Shown one piece after another: positions 5,390-11,418 of a stretch of DNA of 23,161 bases. The DNA lies in IMG/VR virus record IMGVR_UViG_3300034190_003249, positions 1 to 23,161 of that record; one strand, 5' to 3'. The notes under the pieces are model-generated. The model worked only from the letters and a program-made list of their open reading frames with translations, did not search any database and was not told the DNA's origin. The position numbers and the translations under genes are program-made. Origin of the DNA: a virus. Each line of letters begins with the position of its first letter. Positions within the stretch are counted from its first letter, which is position 1.

Positions 5390-7083
5390 CAATAAATACA
5401 AAACAATCATGTGAATTTTTAAGACAACAATCTAAACAGACTTTTGATTTAGTCCGTAGAGATTGGTGTGATCTTTTACGTTGGGGTTTACCTCATCGTT
5501 CATCATGGATCTTAAGTCAGACTCAAGGTGAAAGAAAGAATCAACATATAGTTGACCCTACTCACATCTTAGCACTTCGTTCTTTCGTGGCAGGATTCTT
5601 AGAAGGTAACACTTCTTCGTCTCGTCCTTGGGCACGTATAGGAACTAGAGATTCTGAGAGAGATGACAGCTTTGAAAATAAAGAGTGGCTACAACATTTT
5701 ACAAGTAGAGTGATGAATTATTTATCTACCTCTAACTTTTATCATGCTGCCGGTAATTTTTATTATGACTATGGAGTTGTGAATACAGGTGCTCATTACT
5801 TTGAAGTTTTAGAAAATGGATTCTTCGTTCATACTCTTATGCCCGGCTCTTACTTCGTAATTAATAATTCTTACGGTGAAGCTGTAGTGCTTACTAGAGA
5901 ATTTTCAATGAACGTAAAATCTCTAGTGGATGCTTACGGACAAAAAAATGCTAGTGGTAGCATTGATTGGTCTAACATTTCTGATGGAGTTAAGAAGTCT
6001 TATGAAGATGGAAACTATACTCAGCAAATAGATGTTGTCCATATCATCAAAGAGAATCCTGATTACGATATTCAAGATCCTGACAATATTGAAAATAGAA
6101 AATGGTTAGAACTTACTTACGAGACAGGATCTTCTGCAAGAGGATCTAACTCAGGTAACATCTTAATGGGAGACTCGATTCGTTTAGACGATGATGTTTT
6201 CTTAAAGAGATTCACTACCAAGAGAAAGCCGTTTGTTGTAGGGAAGTCTACAGACTCTTTCGAGTACGGAGAAAAAGGTCCAACTATAGATGCTCTTGGT
6301 TGTATTAAATCTTTGAATAAGAAAGCCATTGGTAAAGATCAAGCTCTTGAGCAAATGCTTAGACCTACTTTACAGGGACCGGCAAGCTTAAGAAAAAGTT
6401 ATATCAGCAATGCTCCTAACACTTTTATTCCTCTTGATGCTAGATCAGTTGGGAATAAGCAGAAGCTTGAATCAGTATTTCAAATCAGTCCTGCCATCGG
6501 TGCAGTGATTCAAGATGTTGGTGATCTAAGACAGCAAGTAGATAAACTTTATTATGCTGACTTTCTTTTATACCTTTCTAAAAATCCTAAGACTCGTACA
6601 GCTACGGAAACTGCAGCCATTGTTGAAGAACAACAAAGGATTATCGGACCTAATTTACAGTCTTTGAATTTTACTTATAACGTTCCTGTGATTGAGTGGG
6701 TAATGGATTATGTTCTTTTTGAAGATCCATATCTAAGACCACCACCGGAATCAATGCAAGGTCAGGCTTTACGTCCTGAATTTATTTCTATCTTCGCACA
6801 AGCTCAACGTTCGGCAGACTTACCTGCAGTAGATAGATTTGCTGCCATGATCGGTAACGTTGCTCAGATTGATCCTAGAATTTTAGATAAGATCAATACT
6901 GATAAACTTGCAGACATTTATGAAGACCGTTTATATTTACCATCAGGATTAAATAATCCTCAAAGTAAAGTAGACGCTATGAGAGAACAAGCTCAAGCAG
7001 ATGCGAAGAGAACGCAAGCTCTTGAGCAAACGCTACCTGCAGTAGCAAAAGCAGCAAAAGATGCTTCGGCATTACAAGAATAA
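5386..7083 (+). CDS. Portal (head-to-tail connector) protein
   Basis: Forms the dodecameric ring at the capsid vertex through which DNA passes. The 565 residues match the head-tail connector family of T7-like phages (Pfam Head-tail_con). Landmarks are DWCDLLRWGLPHRSSW (26-41), HILALRSFVAGFLEGNTSSS (60-79), then RPWARIG (80-86), TLMPGSYFV (around 150), LRPTLQGPASL and QQVDKLYYADFL in the clip and stem region, and TATETAAIVEEQQRIIGP before the wing. The C-terminus is rich in Gln and Ala (DAMREQAQADAKRTQALEQT), like the barrel or tail of other podovirus portals. Length is normal. Start is ATGA-coupled to the preceding gene. Confidence 0.93.
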   Translation: MTINTKQSCEFLRQQSKQTFDLVRRDWCDLLRWGLPHRSSWILSQTQGERKNQHIVDPTHILALRSFVAGFLEGNTSSSRPWARIGTRDSERDDSFENKEWLQHFTSRVMNYLSTSNFYHAAGNFYYDYGVVNTGAHYFEVLENGFFVHTLMPGSYFVINNSYGEAVVLTREFSMNVKSLVDAYGQKNASGSIDWSNISDGVKKSYEDGNYTQQIDVVHIIKENPDYDIQDPDNIENRKWLELTYETGSSARGSNSGNILMGDSIRLDDDVFLKRFTTKRKPFVVGKSTDSFEYGEKGPTIDALGCIKSLNKKAIGKDQALEQMLRPTLQGPASLRKSYISNAPNTFIPLDARSVGNKQKLESVFQISPAIGAVIQDVGDLRQQVDKLYYADFLLYLSKNPKTRTATETAAIVEEQQRIIGPNLQSLNFTYNVPVIEWVMDYVLFEDPYLRPPPESMQGQALRPEFISIFAQAQRSADLPAVDRFAAMIGNVAQIDPRILDKINTDKLADIYEDRLYLPSGLNNPQSKVDAMREQAQADAKRTQALEQTLPAVAKAAKDASALQE

Positions 7084-7094
7084 TTAATATAACT

Positions 7095-7100
7095 CGGAGG
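7095..7100 (+). promoter_or_regulatory. Strong ribosome binding site (CGGAGG) of the exported protein
   Basis: CGGAGG is 5 bases before the ATG at 7106, in the context AACTCGGAGGTTATAATG. The same CGGAGG core precedes the major capsid and cement genes, the products expected in highest copy. Confidence 0.7.
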
Positions 7101-7105
7101 TTATA

Positions 7106-7696
7106 ATGAAGTTTTTAGTAGCAGTATTTTTTACATTATTATCACTTTCTGCAGTAGCAGGATTTGAAGGGAAACAAGATGGAACAAGTCTTAAGGTTTT
7201 TAATAAGATTGATTGTTCTACAGGTCTAACTTGTACTCGTACTGGTAATGGTGATTTCACTATGACCGCTGATGCAAGTGGTGCTTTAATTGAGTCTGAT
7301 GTTACAGCTCAAGATGAAGGTCTAAACATTGGTCGTCTTGCAATTTTCGATTACGATTTTGCTGTTGATGGTGGAGCTGTTAGTACTATCGCTTCAGGTG
7401 TTAGTCTTCCTGCTAAAGCTGTTATTGAAAAATGTTGGTTTCGTATTGAAACTCAAATTGTTGATGCAGGTGCAGGGACTCTAGCGGTTCAGTGTGAAGA
7501 TGCTAACAATATTTTAAGTGCAGCCGATCAATCAGGTGTTGCAGCAGGTGCATTCTTAGCTTCAGCAATTACAGGTACAGCAGCTACTATGGTTGATGAT
7601 ATTGCAGCTTCTTGTGACATTAGTTTCGTTATCGGTGGAGCAGCTATTTCTGCAGGTAAACTTAGAGGGTACTGTAGGTACTCAGTTCACGAATAA
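7106..7696 (+). CDS. Exported Cys-rich structural-type protein
   Basis: A 196-residue protein starting with a textbook Sec signal peptide: a lysine, a hydrophobic core (FLVAVFFTLLSL), and a signal peptidase I site SAVA before GFEG, cutting after residue 18. The mature part has two sections. One is an N-terminal segment with KIDCSTGLTC (C37, C43). The other, about residues 72-196, is a beta-rich domain (GRLAIFDYDFAVDGGAVSTI ... LPAKAVIEKCWFRIET ... AGKLRGYCRYSV) that resembles a common phage structural or decoration domain of unknown exact role. Six cysteines (37, 43, 110, 130, 170, 190) could form three disulfides in the periplasm. It sits between portal and Bbp19-like genes behind a very strong ribosome binding site. 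Whether it reaches the virion is unknown. Confidence 0.8.
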   Translation: MKFLVAVFFTLLSLSAVAGFEGKQDGTSLKVFNKIDCSTGLTCTRTGNGDFTMTADASGALIESDVTAQDEGLNIGRLAIFDYDFAVDGGAVSTIASGVSLPAKAVIEKCWFRIETQIVDAGAGTLAVQCEDANNILSAADQSGVAAGAFLASAITGTAATMVDDIAASCDISFVIGGAAISAGKLRGYCRYSVHE

Positions 7697-8058
7697 TGGA
7701 CTCAGTAGCAGCAACTAAATATTACGAAGAGAAAGAAAGACAGGAGAGTATCGAACATCGTGATGCTCTCTTGGCTATCGCCTCAGTTGTAAAAACCAAG
7801 GAAGGGGAAAAGCTTTTTAGATATTTATTTAAAAACTTTGAAGTTGCGAATCTCCCTGACCGAGGATTAGAAGATAAAGATTTGTATGAGTACCTAGGAT
7901 TTTTAAGAGCAGGTAACTCCATTTATAAACTCGTATGTGAAGCTGACGCAGAAATAGCAGGTTCCATATTATCGAAACTAGAGAGAGAAAGATATGAGCA
8001 CAAACTCGCAGAGCACAGAATCGAAACCGGCTATGCCGACCCCAACTCCAACGCCTGA
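7696..8058 (+). CDS. Bbp19-like small virion/assembly protein
   Basis: A 120-residue protein, likely related to the Bbp19-type proteins found just before the scaffold in BPP-1-like phages. The signature region is VVKTKEGEKLFRYLFKNF, then LYEYLGFLRAGNSIYKLVCE, which has the family layout (T-x-EG-x2-L/F-x2-L, then a G/aromatic-rich R-x-G-N helix). N-terminal and C-terminal parts are charged helices. It starts in a TAATG overlap with the exported-protein gene and has no good ribosome binding site of its own, so its translation probably depends on the gene before. Its last 65 bases overlap the scaffold gene in another frame. The biochemical role of the family is not established. Confidence 0.7.
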   Translation: MDSVAATKYYEEKERQESIEHRDALLAIASVVKTKEGEKLFRYLFKNFEVANLPDRGLEDKDLYEYLGFLRAGNSIYKLVCEADAEIAGSILSKLERERYEHKLAEHRIETGYADPNSNA

Positions 8059-8800
8059 TACAACACCTTCTGTAGAAACACCAGTTGAACCTAAAGCAGG
8101 TGAAGTTGATGACTTAGGTTATACAACTCCTGAAGACGTTACTCCTGCAGTAGAAGAGGTAAAACCTGATGAAGAAAAACCTAAACCTACTGAAGAACTA
8201 CCTAGCGAAGAAGACAGCACAGGCTATGGGAAAGAAGACGAAGTTGAAAAACCTGAAGATAAACCTGCAGAAAAAACTGCCGAAGAACTTGCTAAAGAAA
8301 AGGAAGACGAAGAAAATAAAACAGACGAAGAAAAAGCCGCTGAATTAGTTCAAGCGAATATTAAAAAACATATTGAAGGACTACCTGAGTCGGTTAATAA
8401 AGATGCAGTTTCTAAGTTCGCTGAAGAGAATGGACTTACTGATGTTCAAGTTGAAGCCTATGTCAAGCTTGCGAAAGCAGATGATGCTTCCTTGGTAACT
8501 CAGAGAGAGAATGCGATTAAAGAGCAAAGAAAGGCTTGGAAAGGCGAATTACAAGGTGATCCTGAATTTGGTGGTGAAAACTTTGATAAAAATGTTGACC
8601 GAGTTAACAAGGTATTAGATAAATATATGCCTGATACTAAAAAGATCTTGACAGAGCGAGGTACAATGTTGCCTCCTTATATCATGAGGGATTTTTTGAA
8701 GTTGGATAAGGTTTTAAATCCGACAACAAAACTTCCCACGGGTGAACCTCCTGCTGTAAAAAAGGAAGAGGTAAGTTTACTGGATGAAATGTATAGTTAA
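7994..8800 (+). CDS. Capsid scaffolding protein
   Basis: A 268-residue protein directly before the major capsid gene, with scaffold features. The N-terminal 130 residues are disordered, very acidic and proline-rich (MPTPTPTPDTTPSVETP, then EEKPKPTEELPSEED). The C-terminal half is helical. A conserved element, around residues 178-195, reads RKAWKGELQGDPEFGGENF, followed by RVNKVLDKYMPDTKKILTE and MLPPYIMRDFLKLDKVL, as in many podovirus scaffolds. It guides capsid protein into the procapsid and leaves or is degraded later. The start at 7994 has GAGAGAGAAAG upstream but overlaps the previous gene by 65 bases. An in-frame ATG at 8033 is a weaker alternative. Confidence 0.8.
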   Translation: MSTNSQSTESKPAMPTPTPTPDTTPSVETPVEPKAGEVDDLGYTTPEDVTPAVEEVKPDEEKPKPTEELPSEEDSTGYGKEDEVEKPEDKPAEKTAEELAKEKEDEENKTDEEKAAELVQANIKKHIEGLPESVNKDAVSKFAEENGLTDVQVEAYVKLAKADDASLVTQRENAIKEQRKAWKGELQGDPEFGGENFDKNVDRVNKVLDKYMPDTKKILTERGTMLPPYIMRDFLKLDKVLNPTTKLPTGEPPAVKKEEVSLLDEMYS

Positions 8801-8807
8801 TTTTTCT

Positions 8808-8813
8808 CGGAGG
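8808..8813 (+). promoter_or_regulatory. Strong ribosome binding site (CGGAGG) of the capsid gene
   Basis: CGGAGG is 5 bases before the ATG at 8819, in the context TTTCTCGGAGGAAAATATG. It is nearly the same as the site at 7095-7100. Confidence 0.7.
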
Positions 8814-8818
8814 AAAAT

Positions 8819-9844
8819 ATGACAGCAAAAGGATCACAATTTTTAACTCTAGCTGATGTAGCTAAAAGTAAAAACAAAGTTATCGGTGGAGTAGCCGAAG
8901 TTCTTATGAACGAAAATGCTATGCTTGAAGATATGATGTACACAGAAATGAATGAAGGAACTATCCATAAAGAAGATATTCGTTCAGCACTTCCTGAAGT
9001 TTATTATAGAAAAGCTAACCAAGCTATTCCTTCAAGTAAAAGTACAATTGAAGAAAGAAGTTTTACAGCAACTCACTTTGAGTCTAAGTCTCAAGTTGAT
9101 CGTGCCGTTGCAGAACGTGGTGGTATGGATCGTGTTGCTTACAACAGATGGAACCAAGCACAAGGTCACTTACAAGCTCATGCAAATGAACTTGCTGATC
9201 TTATGATTTACGGATCACCGGCACTAGCCAACCGTAAAACTGCAGGTCTATTTGATATTTACTCAACTCTTGCAACTACTGAAGAGACAAGTAATCAAAT
9301 CGTTGATGCCGGTGGTACAGGATCTGATAACTGTTCAATTCTTAAAGTTCATCACGGAGAGAGAGCAATTTTTGGAGTTTACCCAAAAGGTACAACTGCA
9401 GGTCTTACTAGAAATGATCACTCAAAAGGTGGGAAAGTTATTAAGATTGAAGCTCTTGATGTAAACGGTGCAGCCGGATCACTATGGGGTTATGAAGAAG
9501 AATTCTTAACTGATCATGGTCTTGTTGTTAAAGATTATAGACAAGCTTCTCGTATTGCTAACATTGATGTTTCAAATTTAGTATCAGGTGCAGGTGCTGC
9601 GGATCTTATCGATCTTATGATTTCTGCTAACTATACTATTGAGAATCCTCAAAATGGTAAAGGTGTATGGTATGTGAATAGAACCGTAGAGGCTCATCTT
9701 CACAAACAAGCTCTTACTAAAGTTGGTGCCGGTGGTGGTCTTAGCTTTGAGAACTTTGAAGGTCGTAGAATTCTAACTTTCCTTGGTGATCCAGTAAGAA
9801 GAATGGATGCACTAGTTAACAGTGAAGCTAGAGTAACAACTTAA
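8819..9844 (+). CDS. Major capsid protein, GP20/BPP-1 type
   Basis: The main shell protein, HK97-fold by family. Its 341 residues carry the hallmarks of the BPP-1-type major capsid protein: FLTLADVAK (8-16), the loop PEVYYRKANQAIPSSKST (59-76), AHANELADLMIYGSPAL (120-136), VDAGGTGSDNCSI (162-174), GVYPKGTTAGL (186-196), and RQASRIANIDVSNL in the second domain. Length is as expected. Expression is set for high output, with a near-ideal CGGAGG ribosome binding site and a hairpin terminator just after the stop. Only one cysteine is present, in contrast to the exported protein at 7106. Confidence 0.93.
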   Translation: MTAKGSQFLTLADVAKSKNKVIGGVAEVLMNENAMLEDMMYTEMNEGTIHKEDIRSALPEVYYRKANQAIPSSKSTIEERSFTATHFESKSQVDRAVAERGGMDRVAYNRWNQAQGHLQAHANELADLMIYGSPALANRKTAGLFDIYSTLATTEETSNQIVDAGGTGSDNCSILKVHHGERAIFGVYPKGTTAGLTRNDHSKGGKVIKIEALDVNGAAGSLWGYEEEFLTDHGLVVKDYRQASRIANIDVSNLVSGAGAADLIDLMISANYTIENPQNGKGVWYVNRTVEAHLHKQALTKVGAGGGLSFENFEGRRILTFLGDPVRRMDALVNSEARVTT

Positions 9845-9848
9845 TCAA

Positions 9849-9873
9849 AGGGAGCCGAAAGGCTCCTTCTTTT
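9849..9873 (+). terminator. Intrinsic terminator after the major capsid gene
   Basis: GGGAGCC-GAAA-GGCTCCT forms an 8-bp stem (9849-9856 with 9861-9868, one G-T pair) closed by a stable GNRA tetraloop and followed by CTTTT. The T run is short, so read-through into the cement gene is likely. The hairpin may also protect the 3' end of the capsid message. Confidence 0.75.
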
Positions 9874-9909
9874 AAGTTTAAGATTATGCTTATTTTTATT
9901 TAATTTATT

Positions 9910-9915
9910 CGGAGG
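9910..9915 (+). promoter_or_regulatory. Strong ribosome binding site (CGGAGG) of the cement gene
   Basis: CGGAGG is 8 bases before the ATG at 9924, in the context TTCGGAGGTTACTATAATG. It is the third copy of the strong site used by the head genes. The AT-rich 36 bases between the terminator and this site show no convincing promoter. Confidence 0.65.
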
Positions 9916-9923
9916 TTACTATA

Positions 9924-10361
9924 ATGAGATTTGATTTAGAAAACCAGTTGTCCGTTGAGCAAGCCTTCACAGGTGCAGCTACCGTTTCAACTAACTCGTA
10001 CAAAAAGCAATCTGCTGCTCAAGATATTTCTATCGGGCGTAGAATGGCTTTACTACTTTTACCTACAGTTGCTCAAGGTGCAGGTTCAACTATGACAGTT
10101 GAAGCGATCCAAGCTGATGATGCTGCTCTTACGTCTAACGTAGAAGTACTCAACACTGTAACAGTTATTGCAGCTAACATGACTCTTGGAGATCAGTTAG
10201 AGATTCCATTTCCTCAAGGAACTATGGATAAGCAATACCTAGGTGCTAGAGTTACTCTTGCTACTGGAACAACTACTATTACTGCAGATATTTATCTTGT
10301 ACCTCAAGATGAAATTGCTCAGTACAAGTCGTTTGTTAAAGTAAACAAAGCGTCTGTTTAA
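9924..10361 (+). CDS. Capsid cement (decoration) protein, Bbp16-like
   Basis: A 145-residue protein that probably binds the outside of the capsid and stabilises it. It begins MRFDLENQLSVEQAFTGAA, a start typical of Bbp16 cement proteins. It continues with the family pattern: DISIGRRMALLLLP, AGSTMTVEAIQADDAALTSN, LEIPFPQGTMDKQYLGARVT and TITADIYLVPQ, a jelly-roll-like beta protein. Its place directly after the major capsid gene, and its own strong CGGAGG site, fit a product made in capsid-like amounts. It is isolated by hairpins on both sides (9849-9873 and 10373-10410), so it may be made from a discrete transcript or mRNA segment. Confidence 0.85.
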   Translation: MRFDLENQLSVEQAFTGAATVSTNSYKKQSAAQDISIGRRMALLLLPTVAQGAGSTMTVEAIQADDAALTSNVEVLNTVTVIAANMTLGDQLEIPFPQGTMDKQYLGARVTLATGTTTITADIYLVPQDEIAQYKSFVKVNKASV

Positions 10362-10372
10362 TAATTAATATT

Positions 10373-10410
10373 TAAGCCCTTCGGATCTAACGTGAAGAAG
10401 GGCTTATTTC
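10373..10410 (+). terminator. Hairpin terminator after the cement gene
   Basis: TAAGCCCTTC (10373-10382) pairs perfectly with GAAGGGCTTA (10397-10406), a 10-bp stem with a 14-base loop, followed by TTTC. The T tract is weak and the loop long, so it may be a partial terminator or mRNA-stabilising hairpin. Confidence 0.65.
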
Positions 10411-10423
10411 TATAGGAAATATT

Positions 10424-10771
10424 ATGGATATGCCAACAATAGAAAAACCTGAAGACAGTTCAACTATTCCGACTCCTTTAGATTCTTCTAGTGATAGTTC
10501 AGAAGGACTTGCTCCTCCTGTTCACGAAGAAAAAGTTCAAGTAATTAATCCTGAAGATGACAACAACAGCATAGTTCCTGTACCATTGAAGAAGCAGGTA
10601 ATTGAAGTTGTTGCTACAAGAAAAGGATTCTACGGACAAACAAGAATTCCAAAAGGTCAAACGTTTAGTGTTGCTTCTTTTGATGATCTTGGTGAGTGGA
10701 TGATTTGTACTGACAAAGAAACTGAAAAGAAAAGAATACAATTCTTTAAAGATAAAAAGGCGAAGAAGTAA
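10424..10771 (+). CDS. Small phage protein with a conserved WM C-terminal motif
   Basis: A 115-residue protein whose function is not known to me. Residues 1-60 are disordered and rich in Pro, Ser and acidic residues (TIPTPLDSSSDSSEGLAPP). Residues about 62-100 form a small beta domain, VIEVVATRKGFYGQTRIPKG, then FSVASFDDLGEWMICTD. That pattern (At..GfYg..r...G..F......wM) recurs in small proteins beside capsid genes of many phages. The tail is lysine-rich (KKKRIQFFKDKKAKK). Start: AGGAA at 10414-10418 precedes the ATG at 10424. It may be a minor head or head-completion protein, by position only. Confidence 0.65.
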   Translation: MDMPTIEKPEDSSTIPTPLDSSSDSSEGLAPPVHEEKVQVINPEDDNNSIVPVPLKKQVIEVVATRKGFYGQTRIPKGQTFSVASFDDLGEWMICTDKETEKKRIQFFKDKKAKK

Positions 10772-10800
10772 CTCTCGCCTTTTAATGCGAGGGTGAAATG
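10772..10800 (+). promoter_or_regulatory. RNA hairpin covering the adaptor ribosome binding site
   Basis: CTCTCGC (10772-10778) pairs with GCGAGGG (10787-10793), a 7-bp stem with one T-G pair and an 8-base loop. The right arm contains the GAGGG Shine-Dalgarno of the gene starting at 10798. The left arm starts one base after the stop codon of the previous gene. A ribosome ending there could open the hairpin, coupling the two genes. There is no T run after it, so termination is unlikely. Confidence 0.45.
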
Positions 10801-11418
10801 AGTTATACAAGAGTTCAAGTTTACAATTTAAGTTTATCTATATTGCTACTCTCCCGTGAGGTTGCAGATTATCTAACAGATGATACTGAAGAAGTTCGAG
10901 TACTGAACACTCACTGGGATATAGCTCTTGAATCCGTTCTTCAAGATTTAGATTTAGACTCAACATCAGAACCAATTACATTAGAACTTATTGAGACACT
11001 TCCTACAGATCATCTATGGACTTACTCTTATAAATATCCTACCAACTGTGCTTTTTTCAGAAGAATAGAATCAGTTGCGGTAATGGATATTCCATCTACT
11101 CACATTGCCAAGAGAGTCACCGTTCGTAATGGTGTCAAAGTTATTTTCACAAACGAAGCTCAAGCTATTGCTGAATGTATTCCTAAAGATATTCTCATCG
11201 AATCATTAAGCTCTATGACGATCATGTGTGTTGCTCAGAGACTTGCCGAGCTATCAGCTCCTCTACTTGTGGGTAAAGGTGCAAAGACTCTTAGAAAAGA
11301 AATTAGAGATGCTTATGTAGTTTCTAAACTTGAAGCTCAAGAAACTGATGCTAGAGAAAACTTTAATTACAGTACTGATGCTCAACACTCTGAGTGGGTA
11401 CAAGAGAGAATTTCGTGA
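10798..11418 (+). CDS. Tail tubular protein A / head-tail adaptor (T7 gp11-like)
   Basis: Forms the ring joining portal to tail nozzle. The 206 residues have the family layout: an N-terminal YNLSLSIL helix, RVLNTHWDIALESVLQDLD, WTYSYKYPTNCAFFRRIESV, a small beta insertion (VTVRNGVKVIFTNEAQAIAE), then AQRLAELSAPLLVGKGAKTLRKEIRDAY and KLEAQETDAREN. This helical-bundle pattern matches gp11-like adaptors. Length is normal. Its ribosome binding site (GAGGG at 10789-10793) sits in a hairpin arm. The stop overlaps the next GTG start as GTGA. Confidence 0.85.
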   Translation: MSYTRVQVYNLSLSILLLSREVADYLTDDTEEVRVLNTHWDIALESVLQDLDLDSTSEPITLELIETLPTDHLWTYSYKYPTNCAFFRRIESVAVMDIPSTHIAKRVTVRNGVKVIFTNEAQAIAECIPKDILIESLSSMTIMCVAQRLAELSAPLLVGKGAKTLRKEIRDAYVVSKLEAQETDARENFNYSTDAQHSEWVQERIS

